A DNA stretch of 64,000 nt from Zoogloea sp. (GTDB lineage Bacteria; Pseudomonadota; Gammaproteobacteria; Burkholderiales; Rhodocyclaceae): assembly GCF_030157465.1 (NCBI RefSeq), contig NZ_JAOAUU010000054.1, positions 98,704-162,703 on the forward strand. Direction: 5' to 3'. The notes beneath the pieces were generated by a model, which saw only the letters and a program-made list of their open reading frames with translations, did no database searches and had not been told where the DNA came from. Both the position numbers and the translations under genes were made by a program. Positions 41,349 to 52,700 of the stretch are shown one piece after another; position 1 is the stretch's first letter; each line of letters begins with the position of its first letter.

Positions 41349-42022
41349 TGGGTTTCAAGGAGTCGATCGAGAATCTTCGAAGCCTGGATGCGCAAACCCT
41401 GCTGCGTGACTTCAGGGGGCTGGATCCCAACGATCCCGGACAATGGCCGTTGCTGCCCCGAGTGGCTGCTCTGGTGGGGGTTTTCCTGCTGATTGTGGTG
41501 GGCGGATGGTGGTTCGACTGGAGCGATCAACTGACCCAACTCGATACCAAGCAGCAGGAAGAACTCACCCTCAAGGATGACTGGGTCGCCAAGAAACGCC
41601 AGGCGGTCAATCTGCCGGAATACAAGCGTCAGCTCAGCGAGATTGACCGCCAGTTCGGCGCTCTGCTTAAACAGTTGCCTAATCGTTCAGAGATCGAGTC
41701 GCTGCTTGCCGACATCAACCAGGCTGGCCTGGGGCGTGGCCTGCAGTTTGAATTGTTCAAGCCGGGTTCGGAAGCCATGAAGGATTTCTATGCCGAGTTG
41801 CCGATTGCTGTGCGTGTTACCGGTGGCTACCACGATCTCGGTGAATTCGTCGGCGATGTCGCACAGATGCCCCGAATTGTGACGCTGAATGACATCGCAA
41901 TCGAGGCGCAGAAGGACGGTGGTCTCAAGTTTGACGCGACAGCGGTGACTTACCGCTATCTGGACGACGATGAGGTGGCCAAGCTGCGCAAGGAAAAGGC
42001 CAAGGAAAAGGCCGGCAAGTGA
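41348..42022 (+). CDS. pilO: Type IV pilus assembly protein PilO
   Basis: 224 residues. Short cytoplasmic N-terminus, one TM helix (VAALVGVFLLIVVGGWWFDW), coiled coil, then 'FELFKPGSEAMKDFYAELPIAVRVTGGYHDLGEFVGD' region typical of the PilO core. It forms the inner-membrane alignment complex with PilN and PilP. The start ATG overlaps the pilN stop. Confidence 0.96.
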   Translation: MGFKESIENLRSLDAQTLLRDFRGLDPNDPGQWPLLPRVAALVGVFLLIVVGGWWFDWSDQLTQLDTKQQEELTLKDDWVAKKRQAVNLPEYKRQLSEIDRQFGALLKQLPNRSEIESLLADINQAGLGRGLQFELFKPGSEAMKDFYAELPIAVRVTGGYHDLGEFVGDVAQMPRIVTLNDIAIEAQKDGGLKFDATAVTYRYLDDDEVAKLRKEKAKEKAGK

Positions 42023-42041
42023 GGGCGGGCAAGTGAGAATC

Positions 42042-42563
42042 ATGCGACTGACTGTGCTGCCGCTGGCTGCCGCGCTGCTGCTTTGCGGATGCAGCGACCA
42101 GCAGGACGACCTGCGAAAGTGGATGGAGGAAGCCTCCAGGGATCTGAAGCCGAACCTCAAGCCGCTGCCACCCATTCAGCAGGTTGTGCCGGTGAGTTAC
42201 CAGGGGGCTGCGCTCATTGACCCGTTCAAGCCGGCAAAGCTCGAGCCGGACAAAAAATCCGGCTTGTTTGTGCCCGACGCAAATCGTCGGCGCGAGCCCC
42301 TTGAGTCCTATCCACTTGAGTCGCTGAAAATGGTCGGGGTGCTGATCAAGCGGGGGCAGTCCCACGCCATCGTCGCTGCTGACAAGACGCTGCACCAGGT
42401 CAAGGTCGGAAACTATCTCGGGCAGAACTACGGGCAGATCACCGCTATCACGGAGACAGAGGTCACTTTGAAGGAGCTCGTCGAAGACTCCGGCGGTGAA
42501 TGGGCTGAACGCATCAGTACGCTGCAACTGCAGGAGCAGGCGCCCCAGGAGGGGAAGAAATGA
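42042..42563 (+). CDS. pilP: Type IV pilus assembly lipoprotein PilP
   Basis: 173 residues from the ATG at 42042 (MRLTVLPLAAALLLCGC, lipobox at LLCGC); an in-frame GTG at 42033 is the alternative. After a flexible linker, 'DPFKPAKL', 'LESYPLESLKMVGVL', 'HQVKVGNYLGQNYGQI' and 'LKELVEDSGGEW' define the beta-sandwich that contacts PilQ. It links the inner-membrane complex to the secretin. Confidence 0.95.
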   Translation: MRLTVLPLAAALLLCGCSDQQDDLRKWMEEASRDLKPNLKPLPPIQQVVPVSYQGAALIDPFKPAKLEPDKKSGLFVPDANRRREPLESYPLESLKMVGVLIKRGQSHAIVAADKTLHQVKVGNYLGQNYGQITAITETEVTLKELVEDSGGEWAERISTLQLQEQAPQEGKK

Positions 42564-44746
42564 AAACAAGAAGTTGTGGTGTCAGGCTTGGCGCGTTGCT
42601 TTTGGCTGCCAGTTTCGGAAGTCTTGTCCCGACCGTTTCCGTGCTGGCGCAAACGCCGCCGGCTGCGACCGTGCAGACCGGCAACCGTATCGAGAAGATC
42701 GTTGCTGCGGAACAAGGCGGCAATATCATTCTCAAGCTGACCATGGCCCAGCCCCTCGCGGCTGTTCCGGGCAGTTTCAGCGTTGCCAATCCGGCTCGAA
42801 TCGCCTTCGATTTTCCAGACACCGCCAACGCTCTCGGTCGCAACAGCCAGGTGCTCAACACGGGAGAGCTGCGTAGCGTGAATATCGTCCAGGTTGGCGA
42901 CCGTACGCGTCTCGTGCTGAATCTGACCCGCGTATTTCCGTACGATGCCCGCATTGAGGACCGGGATCTCCTGATCACCCTGTCCGCAGCCCAGTTCAAG
43001 GAGGCCGCGGGAGTGGGCGTGTCCCAGTCCACACAGTTCGCTGCACCGCCGACCCTGTCGCAGGGCGAGCGACATACCATTCGCGACGTCAATTTCCGGC
43101 GCGGGAAAGATGGCGAAGGCCGGCTGGTTGTCGATCTTTCCGACCCGAATGCCGGCATCGACATCCGGCAGCAGGGTTCCAGCCTGATCGTGGATTTCCT
43201 GAAGACCGATGCGCCCGAGCAATTCCGTCGCAAGCTCGACGTGGTCGATTTCGGTACTCCGGTTTCGAGCGTCCTGACCCAGACGCAGGGTGGCAACGTT
43301 CGCATGACGATCACGCCAAAGGGTTTGTGGGAGCACAACGCCTACCAGAGCGACAACCAGTTTGTTCTTGAGGTGAAGCCGGTCAAGGAAGATCCCAACA
43401 AGCTCACCCAGGGGATCGGCAAGAACCGCTTCGGTGGTGAAAAGCTTTCATTGAACTTCCAGAATATCGACGTGCGATCCGTGCTGCAGGTGATTGCGGA
43501 TTTCACCAACTTCAACATCATTACCAGCGACTCCGTGCAGGGCAACCTTACCCTGCGCCTGAAGGATGTGCCCTGGGATCAGGCTCTCGACATCATCCTG
43601 CAGGCCCGTGGCCTCGACATGCGCAAGAACGGCAACGTCATCTGGATCGCGCCGCGGGATGAGCTGGCCGCCCGTGAAAAGCTCGATCTTGAGGCGAAGG
43701 CGCAGATCGGGGATCTGGAGCCCCTGCGTACCGAGAGCTTCCAGATCAACTATCACAAGGCCAAGAGCGTCGCCGAGTTCCTGAAGAACAAGGACCAGAC
43801 CGTCCTCTCCAAACGGGGCAGCGTTGTTCCCGACGAGCGTAGCAACAAGATTTTCGTCAACGACATTCCCTCGCGGCTCGAGGAAATGCGCCGCCTGATC
43901 GCCGAAGTCGATGTGGAGCAGCGTCAGGTGCTGATTGAGGCCCAGATTGTTGAGGCAACCGACACTTTTGCGCGCAACCTCGGTGTGAGGCTGGGCTTTG
44001 GCGCCAAAACGGGCGGGCAGCTCGGCACAACGTCTGACGGCGTATCCGTCTTCCGCAATAACTTCGGCGGTGGACTGGCCGGCACGGGCTATCAGGCCGG
44101 GCAGATCGAGACCAAGCCAGACTTTTTCAGGGACGCGCTGGCCCTTAACCTGCCGGCCAGCAATATAAATGCCAAGCAGGCGGGCGCCCTGTCCTTTGCG
44201 CTATGGAACAGCGCAGCAACACGCTACATCGATCTCGAGGTCTCTGCACTCGAAGCCGACGGCCGCGGCAAAGTGGTGTCCCGCCCGCGCGTCATGACGG
44301 CGGACAAGGCTGAGGCGATCATCGAGCAGGGCTCCGAAATCCCCTATCAAACCACGGCCAGCGGATTGCAGGCTTCCACCGTCAGCTTCAAGAAAGCCAA
44401 TCTTGCGCTGAAGGTGAAGCCGCAGATCACGCCTGACGGCAAGGTCATGATGGCCATCGAGGTGAACAAGGACCAGGCCCGTTACGACCAGCCGGTTGCC
44501 GGCGGCAACGTCCCGATCGACACCAAGCACGTCAAGACCGAAGTCGTTGTCGAGAACGGCGGCACGATCGTCATCGGCGGTATTTATATTCAGGAAGTCG
44601 GCAACAACACGACCAAGGTTCCTTTGCTCGGAGATATTCCGGTTCTGGGCTACCTGTTCCGGAACAACGAGCGCAAGGACAACAAGACCGAGCTGCTCGT
44701 CTTCATCACGCCCCGCATCATCAACGATCAGCTTGGGTTACGTTGA
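42560..44746 (+). CDS. pilQ: Type IV pilus secretin PilQ
   Basis: 728 residues. Signal peptide cleaved after about residue 30 (VSVLA). Two AMIN-type peptidoglycan-binding domains at about 40-280, an STN/N0 domain ('KLSLNFQNIDVRSVLQVIADF'), N1 domain and the C-terminal secretin ('VLIEAQIVEATDTFARNLGV', 'SRPRVMTADKAEAIIEQG', 'VPLLGDIPVLGYLFRN'). It forms the outer-membrane pore through which the pilus emerges. Overlaps pilP by 4 bases. Confidence 0.97.
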   Translation: MKTRSCGVRLGALLLAASFGSLVPTVSVLAQTPPAATVQTGNRIEKIVAAEQGGNIILKLTMAQPLAAVPGSFSVANPARIAFDFPDTANALGRNSQVLNTGELRSVNIVQVGDRTRLVLNLTRVFPYDARIEDRDLLITLSAAQFKEAAGVGVSQSTQFAAPPTLSQGERHTIRDVNFRRGKDGEGRLVVDLSDPNAGIDIRQQGSSLIVDFLKTDAPEQFRRKLDVVDFGTPVSSVLTQTQGGNVRMTITPKGLWEHNAYQSDNQFVLEVKPVKEDPNKLTQGIGKNRFGGEKLSLNFQNIDVRSVLQVIADFTNFNIITSDSVQGNLTLRLKDVPWDQALDIILQARGLDMRKNGNVIWIAPRDELAAREKLDLEAKAQIGDLEPLRTESFQINYHKAKSVAEFLKNKDQTVLSKRGSVVPDERSNKIFVNDIPSRLEEMRRLIAEVDVEQRQVLIEAQIVEATDTFARNLGVRLGFGAKTGGQLGTTSDGVSVFRNNFGGGLAGTGYQAGQIETKPDFFRDALALNLPASNINAKQAGALSFALWNSAATRYIDLEVSALEADGRGKVVSRPRVMTADKAEAIIEQGSEIPYQTTASGLQASTVSFKKANLALKVKPQITPDGKVMMAIEVNKDQARYDQPVAGGNVPIDTKHVKTEVVVENGGTIVIGGIYIQEVGNNTTKVPLLGDIPVLGYLFRNNERKDNKTELLVFITPRIINDQLGLR

Positions 44747-44760
44747 AAACCCAGGTCTGA

Positions 44761-46755
44761 ATGGAACTTAAAATGCATAACTCCAACATTGCCGACTGCT
44801 TGCGCCGGTCGGGTTTGATCCTGTCCATGCTTGCTGCGGTGGTAGTGGTTGGTTGCGGAGGTGGGGGTGGTGGCTCTAGTGCTACCTCTACTTGCCTGCC
44901 CTACACCACCGATCCGACCTGCGCGAGCAATTCGTCCTCGACCATTGTGACTCAACTTTCGCTCACCGTTGATTCGCCGACTTTGCAGACGGACGGCGCT
45001 TCGGTGGTCACGGTCAAGGCAACGTTGAAGGACAAATCGAACGGTATCGTGAAGGGTGAGACGGTCAATTTCTCGGTCGACTCCGGCTCCTTGTCCGAGA
45101 GTTCTGTGAAAACAGACGAGACGACCGGTGTAGCAACCGTGACCTTCGATTCGAATGACAACAAGGCGAACCGGGAAGTCAAGGTAAAGGCAACGTACCA
45201 GTCTCTCGTGAAGGAAACGACCATTACCGTGCTTGGCTCCAGGCTCGGTTTCGGTGGCGATTCCTCAGGTGTCATTGGTGAAAATGTCGCGATGACCGTG
45301 ACCTTGCTCGACGGTGCGGGCAAGGCAATTGCGAATCAGAGTGTTGCGGTGAAGTCCTCGCTCGGCAACCCGGTTCCGGCCACTGTTACCACCAACGCCA
45401 GCGGGCTGGCGACGCTGACTTTTAAGCCGACGATCAGTGGTGCCGACGTGATCACCATTAGTGCCTTGGGGGCCAGTGCAGTCAAGGATCTTCCGATCTC
45501 GGCTATTAACTTTGCCTTCACGAGCCCCGCAAGTAATGCGACGGTTGCGATCAACACTTGTCGAGAGGTGGAGGTCCAGCTTGTAGGCGGCGTGAGCGGA
45601 ACATCAGCGACCTTTACATCCTCGCGAGGTTCCGCCTACACGACGCTGGCCGCATGTGATGCCGACGTACTTTACAACCAGTCTAACCCCAGCAAGCGGA
45701 CGAGTGCTGCGGCAACCGTTGCTTTCAGTGGCACTACGGCAAAGGCCTACGTAACTTCGCCGAGTGCGGGAGCCGCAACGGTGTCCGCGATTCTGGCAGC
45801 ATCTTCGGGCTCTGGTACGACGGCCAAGCGTGAGATTTCCTTTGTTTCCCTGACGCCGACCCAGATCGTGGTGCAGGCCGATCCCACTACTCTGTCCCCG
45901 AATAGTACCGGCAACATTTACGCGATCGTGCGGGACGACAGCGGCAACCCTGTTGCGGGTAGCAAGGTCATCTTTACCGCGCCCTCCGGTGGTGGCCAGG
46001 CGAATCCGTCGATTGCCGACACCGACGCGTCCGGCGTCGCTTCGACCACCTTCAAGGCAGATCCCAACCTGACGGGCAAGGATGCAGTGACTGTCGTGGC
46101 AACAGTCCTTGGCACCTCCGTAACTCGGGCGACGCAGCTGACTGTTGCTGGGCAGGGGGTGAACATCGTAATTGGTACCGACAATCTCATTCAGAAAATG
46201 GATAGCCCTCCACGTTACACATCTGTATGGGGTGTTTTCGTGACGGATACTGCCGGCAATCCGGTTCGCAATCAGGCTGTGACGATTGCGCTGAGAGGTG
46301 TTGAATTCCAAAAGGGCATCTTTGAAGAGGGTACGGGCACTAATGCGGGTAAGTGGGTGATAGCTTCCAAGGCGACTTGTTTCTCAGAAGATGCCAATAA
46401 TGATGGTTTCTTCCAGAGTGGAGAATTGGGGGATCAAGACGGTGACGGTGTTCTCGAGCCGAATGGCGCGGCGCTTGTTATGCCGCCCGTTACTAGCGCA
46501 ACGGCTGCGACCAGCGTTACGGTGACCACCGATAATTCGGGTGCTGCGGCGTTCTGGGTTGTCTATCCGCCCGCGTATGCTGCCTGGACCAAGATAGAGT
46601 TAAAGGTTACGGCCGCCGTCGCGGGGCAGAACAATACGGCAACCCGCAGTTTTTATCTGCCCTACCTAGCGAGTGAGGTGAGCGATTTGGCTGTTTCTCC
46701 GTCCTTCCAGTTTTCGCCGTTTGGCACTCGGCCTTCTTGTATTGACAAAAATTAG
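44761..46755 (+). CDS. Lipoprotein with repeated Big-1-like Ig domains and an EF-hand-like loop
   Basis: 664 residues. The lipobox 'VVVVGC' precedes a run of glycines (GGGGGGSS), a typical flexible tether. At least three bacterial Ig-like (Big-1 style) repeats follow, with 'VTVKATLKDKSNGIVKGETVNFSVDSG' and 'IYAIVRDDSGNPVAGSKVIFTAPSGGG' regions. Near residue 540-560 'DANNDGFFQSGEL' and 'DQDGDGVLEPN' look like calcium-binding loops. The C-terminus has an aromatic 'SPSFQFSPFG'. It sits 14 bases after pilQ, inside the usually direct pilQ-aroK junction, and its base composition is less GC-rich. Inferred role: surface or pilus-associated adhesin or stabiliser. Confidence 0.75.
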   Translation: MELKMHNSNIADCLRRSGLILSMLAAVVVVGCGGGGGGSSATSTCLPYTTDPTCASNSSSTIVTQLSLTVDSPTLQTDGASVVTVKATLKDKSNGIVKGETVNFSVDSGSLSESSVKTDETTGVATVTFDSNDNKANREVKVKATYQSLVKETTITVLGSRLGFGGDSSGVIGENVAMTVTLLDGAGKAIANQSVAVKSSLGNPVPATVTTNASGLATLTFKPTISGADVITISALGASAVKDLPISAINFAFTSPASNATVAINTCREVEVQLVGGVSGTSATFTSSRGSAYTTLAACDADVLYNQSNPSKRTSAAATVAFSGTTAKAYVTSPSAGAATVSAILAASSGSGTTAKREISFVSLTPTQIVVQADPTTLSPNSTGNIYAIVRDDSGNPVAGSKVIFTAPSGGGQANPSIADTDASGVASTTFKADPNLTGKDAVTVVATVLGTSVTRATQLTVAGQGVNIVIGTDNLIQKMDSPPRYTSVWGVFVTDTAGNPVRNQAVTIALRGVEFQKGIFEEGTGTNAGKWVIASKATCFSEDANNDGFFQSGELGDQDGDGVLEPNGAALVMPPVTSATAATSVTVTTDNSGAAAFWVVYPPAYAAWTKIELKVTAAVAGQNNTATRSFYLPYLASEVSDLAVSPSFQFSPFGTRPSCIDKN

Positions 46756-46764
46756 CTTCGTTGG

Positions 46765-46788
46765 CTGGCGGTCCCGGAGGGCCGCCAG
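46765..46788 (+). terminator. Hairpin between the Ig-lipoprotein gene and aroK
   Basis: CTGGCGGTCC (46765-46774) pairs with GGGCCGCCAG (46779-46788), with one G-T pair, across CGGA. A T-run is absent, so it is probably a partial terminator or transcript-stability element that separates pilus from shikimate gene expression. Confidence 0.45.
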
Positions 46789-46814
46789 TTCCATGTGACA
46801 TCCTGACTTTCTTC

Positions 46815-47357
46815 ATGCCTATAGTCTCCAGCGAAAAAACTCGCTGCATCGTCCTGGTCGGCATGCCCGGCTCAGGAAAAACCACAGTCGGCCGAGAGCT
46901 CGCAAAGCGCCTCGGCCGGCGTTTTGTCGACAGTGACCACGAAATCGAGGCACGCACCGGCGTCAAGATTCCAATAATTTTCGAAATCGAGGGCGAAGAC
47001 GGTTTTCGCCGTCGTGAAACCCAGACCCTGGACGCGCTCACCCTCGAGCCCGATCTTGTGATTGCCACCGGGGGTGGGGCCGTTATTCGTCCCGAGAACC
47101 GTGCCCTGCTCTCCGAGCGGGGCGTGGTTGTCTATCTGAATGTTCCGCCCCAGATTTTGTGGGAGCGAACCCGTCATGACCGCAGCCGACCGCTGCTGCA
47201 GGTGCCGGATCCAAAAGGGCGCTTGCAGGAGTTGTACCTTGCTCGCGACGCGTTTTACCGCGATGTGGCGCACATCGTCGTCGAAGGCGGGCGCGGCACG
47301 CCTCATGCAATGGTCCGGCTGGTCGAAAAGGAATTGCAGGCCATATGCGCACTTTGA
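46815..47357 (+). CDS. aroK: Shikimate kinase
   Basis: 180 residues from the ATG at 46815 ([20 protein letters not shown]). P-loop '[15 protein letters not shown]', shikimate-binding '[12 protein letters not shown]' and '[15 protein letters not shown]', lid '[10 protein letters not shown]'. It phosphorylates shikimate in aromatic amino-acid synthesis. Overlaps aroB by 13 bases. Confidence 0.96.
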   Translation: MPIVSSEKTRCIVLVGMPGSGKTTVGRELAKRLGRRFVDSDHEIEARTGVKIPIIFEIEGEDGFRRRETQTLDALTLEPDLVIATGGGAVIRPENRALLSERGVVVYLNVPPQILWERTRHDRSRPLLQVPDPKGRLQELYLARDAFYRDVAHIVVEGGRGTPHAMVRLVEKELQAICAL

Positions 47358-48424
47358 ACGTCGAACTCGACGAACGCAGTTATCCAATCCATATTGGCGC
47401 GGGGGTGCTCTCGGATCCCGGCCTTATCGTTCCCCATCTGAAGACCCGGCGCGTCGCGGTGGTGACCAACGATGTGGTCGGGCCCCTTTATCTGGCCCCC
47501 TTTGTTGCCGGCCTGGAGGCGAAAGGGCTGCAGGTTACCCAGATCGTGCTGCCGGACGGCGAGTCTCACAAGGACTGGCCGACCCTCAACCTGATCTTCG
47601 ATGGCTTGCTGGGCGAGCGCTGCGACCGCAGCACAACCCTTATTGCCCTCGGCGGCGGAGTGGTCGGTGACATGGTCGGCTTTGCGGCGGCCACCTACCA
47701 GCGTGGCGTGCCCTTCATCCAGGTGCCGACCACGCTGTTGTCGCAGGTGGATTCGTCGGTCGGCGGCAAGACGGCCATCAACCATCCCCTCGGCAAGAAC
47801 ATGATCGGCGCCTTCTACCAGCCGAAACTCGTCCTTGCCGACACGAGCGTGCTCAATACCCTGCCGGACCGCGAACTCAAGGCGGGTCTTGCGGAAGTCA
47901 TCAAGTACGGCCTGATCCGTGACCTGCCTTTCCTCGACTGGATCGAGGCCAATATCGCGCGCCTGCTGGCACGCGATCCGGATGCACTGGCCGAGGCCGT
48001 CGAGCGCTCCTGCCGCAACAAGGCCGAAGTCGTCGCGGCCGACGAAACCGAGCAGGGTGAGCGGGCCACGCTCAATCTCGGGCACACTTTTGGCCACGCG
48101 ATCGAAACCGGCATGGGCTATGGCCAGTGGTTGCATGGTGAGGCCGTTGCGGCCGGAGTTGTGATGGCGGCCGACCTGTCGCGCCGACTGGGATGGTTGT
48201 CCGATGCGGATGTGGAGCGGGTTCGGGCCATCCACGTGCGTGCCGGGCTGCCGGTAAAAGGTGCGCCGCTGGGCGCCGACCGCTACCTCGAACTGATGGC
48301 CCACGATAAAAAGGTGACCGACGGTACCCTGCGTCTTGTGCTGCTCCGCCAGATCGGACGCGCGGTGATCACTTCCGAAGCCGCAAGCGCCGACATCCGC
48401 GCCAGCATCGAAGCGTGCTGCTGA
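47345..48424 (+). CDS. aroB: 3-Dehydroquinate synthase
   Basis: 359 residues. '[15 protein letters not shown]', NAD-binding '[21 protein letters not shown]', '[26 protein letters not shown]' region and zinc ligands in '[12 protein letters not shown]' and '[10 protein letters not shown]'. It converts DAHP to 3-dehydroquinate. Lies 4 bases before dgt. Confidence 0.97.
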   Translation: MRTLNVELDERSYPIHIGAGVLSDPGLIVPHLKTRRVAVVTNDVVGPLYLAPFVAGLEAKGLQVTQIVLPDGESHKDWPTLNLIFDGLLGERCDRSTTLIALGGGVVGDMVGFAAATYQRGVPFIQVPTTLLSQVDSSVGGKTAINHPLGKNMIGAFYQPKLVLADTSVLNTLPDRELKAGLAEVIKYGLIRDLPFLDWIEANIARLLARDPDALAEAVERSCRNKAEVVAADETEQGERATLNLGHTFGHAIETGMGYGQWLHGEAVAAGVVMAADLSRRLGWLSDADVERVRAIHVRAGLPVKGAPLGADRYLELMAHDKKVTDGTLRLVLLRQIGRAVITSEAASADIRASIEACC

Positions 48425-48428
48425 CCCC

Positions 48429-49553
48429 ATGACCCAACTGGCGCCCTACGCGGTCTGCGAAGCCAACTCCCGAGGCCGGCAGATCGCCGAGCCAGCGCCG
48501 CTGGCACGCTGCGAATTTCAGCGCGACCGCGACCGCATCGTTCATTGCACGGCCTTCCGGCGGCTTGAATACAAGACTCAGGTTTTCGTCAATCACGAGG
48601 GCGACCTGTTTCGTACGCGGCTGACCCACAGCATCGAGGTGGCCCAGATCACTCGCTCGATCGCCCGCGCGCTGCACCTCAACGAAGACCTCGCCGAAGC
48701 CGTGGCCCTTTCCCACGATCTCGGTCACACGCCCTTTGGCCACGCGGGGCAGGAGGCGCTCAATACCTGCATGAAGGATTTCGGCGGTTTCGAGCACAAT
48801 CTGCAGTCGCTGCGCACGGTCGACGTTCTTGAAGAAAGCTATGCCGAGTTCAACGGACTCAATCTCCTGCACGAAACGCGGGAGGGCATTCTCAAGCATT
48901 GCTCGCACAAAAACGCCGAAGGACTCGGCGAAATCGGACGCCGTTTCCTCGAAGGCCGCCAGCCCTCTCTCGAAGCGCAGCTGGCCAACCTGGCCGACGA
49001 AATCGCCTACAACAATCACGATATTGATGACGGCCTACGCTCGGGGCTGATTACCCTCGAACAGCTCGATGCCGTGCCGATCTTTGCCCGCAACCGGCAG
49101 ATCGTGGAGCGCGCCTATCCGGGGCTGGCCGGGCGCCGACTGATCCACGAAACCATCCGGCGCATGATCAACCTGATGGCGGTTGATCTCATCGACAGAA
49201 CCCGCGCGAACATCCTGGAGGCGCAGGTCGCCTCCCTCGACGATGTTCGGCGCGCGCCGCGACTGGTTGCCTACAGCGCAGAGCTTTTGCCCGAGTTGCG
49301 CGTTCTCAAGGGCTTTCTGCGCGAAAGCCTCTATCACCACTATCAGGTTCTGCGCATGACCGACAAGGCCCGGCGCATCATCCAGGATCTGTTCGCCGCC
49401 TTCATGAACGACCCGCGTCTGCTGCCGCCGCAGTACCAGCAGATGGCCAGAAGCGACAAGCCGCGGGCCATTGCCGACTATATCGCCGGAATGACCGATC
49501 GATACGCCATGAAGGAGCATCGGCGTCTGTACGCTGTCGGTGAAATCTACTGA
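48429..49553 (+). CDS. dgt: dGTP triphosphohydrolase-like HD protein
   Basis: 374 residues. HD-domain metal ligands in '[13 protein letters not shown]', '[16 protein letters not shown]' and '[16 protein letters not shown]'. This is the short dNTPase subfamily that hydrolyses dNTPs to deoxynucleosides and triphosphate. Last gene of the aroK-aroB-dgt run; a terminator follows. Confidence 0.93.
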   Translation: MTQLAPYAVCEANSRGRQIAEPAPLARCEFQRDRDRIVHCTAFRRLEYKTQVFVNHEGDLFRTRLTHSIEVAQITRSIARALHLNEDLAEAVALSHDLGHTPFGHAGQEALNTCMKDFGGFEHNLQSLRTVDVLEESYAEFNGLNLLHETREGILKHCSHKNAEGLGEIGRRFLEGRQPSLEAQLANLADEIAYNNHDIDDGLRSGLITLEQLDAVPIFARNRQIVERAYPGLAGRRLIHETIRRMINLMAVDLIDRTRANILEAQVASLDDVRRAPRLVAYSAELLPELRVLKGFLRESLYHHYQVLRMTDKARRIIQDLFAAFMNDPRLLPPQYQQMARSDKPRAIADYIAGMTDRYAMKEHRRLYAVGEIY

Positions 49554-49666
49554 TCGGCCGCCAGCAATGCCGCAGCGCAAAAAATCCTTGAAGGACGGAC
49601 GCTTGCGGCGGTATATTCAAGCCTCGCCCAATGTGTTTGAACGGTCTCCTCGTCGGGATCACCCGT

Positions 49667-49695
49667 AGCCGGCCGGCCGTTTCTGCCGGCTTTTT
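49667..49695 (+). terminator. Intrinsic terminator after dgt
   Basis: AGCCGGC (49667-49673) pairs with GCCGGCT (49685-49691), and T residues run to 49695. It separates the shikimate genes from gltB. Confidence 0.65.
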
Positions 49696-49787
49696 AACGG
49701 TTCGGACGGGGCGACTCTCCCGCAGTTTGAAGGTCCGGTGCTACAGGAGTGTTAGCGCCGGTGTGTGTTGTGTCGAGGAAAAACAAG

Positions 49788-52700
49788 ATGGATCTTCCCC
49801 TGGAGCAGGGTCTTTACGACCCCGCCAACGAACATGACGCCTGTGGTGTCGGCTTCATCGCACATATCAAGGGCAACAAAACTCACGAGATCGTTCTGCA
49901 AGGTCTCGAGATCCTGAAGAATCTGGACCACCGGGGTGCCGTTGGTGCCGACCCGCTGCAGGGCGACGGCGCAGGCATCCTGATCCAGATTCCGGATACC
50001 CTGTTTCGCGAGGAAATGGCCAAGCAGGGCGTCAGCCTGCCGCCTGCCGGCGACTACGGCGTCGGCATGGTTTTCCTGCCGAAGGAGCATGCCTCCCGCC
50101 TCGCCTGTGAAGAAGAGATCGAGCGTGCTGCGCGCGCCGAAGGCCAGGTTGTGCTCGGATGGCGCGACGTGCCCACCGATCCGGCCATGCCGATGTCGCC
50201 CACCGTCAAGGCCAAGGAGCCGGTGATCCGTCAGGTCTTCATCGGTCGCGGCCCTGACGTGATGGTCACCGACGCCCTTGAGCGCAAGCTGTACGTGATC
50301 CGCCGCCGGGCTGCCAATGCCATCGGCAGCCTCAAGCTCAAGCACAGCAAGGAGTTCTACACGCCGTCGATGTCGGCGCGGACCATCAACTACAAGGGTC
50401 TGCTGCTCGCCGACCAGGTCGGCCAGTACTACACCGACCTGCTGGATCCGCGCTGCGTGTCCGCGCTGTCGCTGGTGCACCAGCGCTTCTCGACCAACAC
50501 CTTCCCGACCTGGCATCTCGCCCATCCGTTCCGCTACATTGCCCACAACGGTGAAATCAACACCGTTCGCGGCAATTACAACTGGATGCGCGCTCGCGAA
50601 AAGGGCACCTCGTCCCCGCTGCTCGGCGACGATCTGCAAAAGCTGTGGCCGCTGATCTACCCGGGCCAGTCCGATTCGGCTTCGTTCGACAACGCCCTCG
50701 AGCTGCTCGTCATGGGCGGCTACTCGCTGGCCCACGCGATGATGATGATGATTCCCGAAGCCTGGGAATCCCACACGCTGATGGACCCGAAGCGTCGCGC
50801 CTTCTACGAATACCACGCGGCGATGATGGAGCCGTGGGACGGCCCCGCTGCGGTGGCCTTCACCGACGGCCGCCAGATCGGCGCCACCCTCGACCGTAAC
50901 GGCCTGCGTCCGGCCCGTTACCTCGTTACCGACGACGATTGTGTGGTCATGGCCTCCGAATCCGGTGTGCTGCCGATTCCCGACGCCAAGATCGTCAAGA
51001 AGTGGCGCCTGCAGCCCGGCAAGATGTTCCTGATCGACATGGAGCAGGGCCGCATCATCGACGACAAGGAACTCAAGGAGTCCCTCGCTGCCGCAAAGCC
51101 CTACCAGGACTGGCTGTCGCGCATCAACATCAAGCTCGACGCCTGTACCGAACCTGCATCGGTTGCCGCGCCCGAGTGCGCTGCGTCGGTGCTCGATCGC
51201 CAGCAAGCTTTCGGTTACACGCAGGAAGACATCAAGTTCATCCTTGAACCGATGGCCAAGAGCGGCGAGGAAGCCACCGGCTCGATGGGCAACGACAGCC
51301 CGCTGGCCGTCCTGTCGGCCAAGAACAAGCCGATCTACAACTACTTCCGCCAGCTTTTTGCCCAGGTGACCAACCCGCCGATCGATCCGATCCGCGAACA
51401 ACTGGTCATGTCGCTGGTGTCCTTCGTCGGCCCGCGCCCCAACCTGCTCGGCATCAACGAGATCAATCCGCCGTACCGCCTGGAAGTCACCCAGCCGGTG
51501 CTGACCTTCGCCGACATGGCGAAGCTGCGCGAGATCGCCCGCTACACCGAAAACAAGTTCCGCTCGGCCGAGCTCGACATCTGCTATCCGCTCGCCTGGG
51601 GCAAGGAGGGCGTCGAAGCCCGCCTGGCCTCGCTGTGTGCTGAAGCCGAAAATGCGGTGCTCAACGGCTCCAACATCCTTATCGTCTCCGACCGCAAGGT
51701 CGATGCGCTCAACGTGGCCATCCCGGCGCTGCTCGCCACCTCGGCGGTTCACCAGCACCTGGTCACCAAGGGGCTGCGCACCCGTACCGGCCTGGTTGTC
51801 GAAACCGGTTCTGCCCGCGAAACCCACCATTTCGCGGTGCTCGCCGGCTACGGCGCCGAAGCGGTGCACCCCTACCTGGCGCTCGAAACCCTCACCGAGC
51901 TGGCCAAGGGCGATGCCGCAACCGCCGACAAGTACATCAAGCACTTCATCAAGGGCGTCGGCAAGGGCCTTATGAAGGTCATGTCCAAGATGGGCATCTC
52001 GACCTTCATGTCCTACACCGGCGCGCAGATCTTCGAAGCCATCGGTCTTCAGAAGTCCCTGATCGAAAAGTACTTCACCGGTACTTCGTCGCAGGTTGAA
52101 GGCATCAGCGTGTTTGAAGTGATGGAAGAAACCATCCGTCTGCACCAGCAGGCCTTCAGCGCCGACCCGGTGCTCGCCAACATGCTGGATGCCGGCGGTG
52201 AATACGCCTACCGCGTCCGTGGTGACGAGCACATGTGGACTCCGGACGCCATTGCCAAGCTGCAGCACGCGACCCGTTCCAACCAGTTCGACACCTACAA
52301 GGAATACGCCAAGATCATCAACGATCAGGGCAAGCGCCACATGACCTTGCGCGGCCTGTTCGAACTCAAGCCCGTCGGCGCGCCTGTGCCGCTGGAAGAG
52401 GTCGAATCCGCGAAGGAAATCGTCAAGCGTTTCGCTACCGGCGCCATGTCCCTCGGCTCCATTTCCACCGAGGCGCACACCACGCTGGCCGTGGCGATGA
52501 ACCGCATCGGCGGTCGTTCGAACACCGGTGAAGGCGGCGAAGATCCGAAGCGATTCATCCCGATCAACCAGCCGACCAAGCTGTCCGAGATCATCGGCGC
52601 CAGCCGCATCGAGCGTGATCTGCAGTTGCAGGCCGGCGACAGCCTGCGTTCGTCGATCAAGCAGGTGGCTTCCGGCCGCTTCGGTGTCACCACCGAATAC

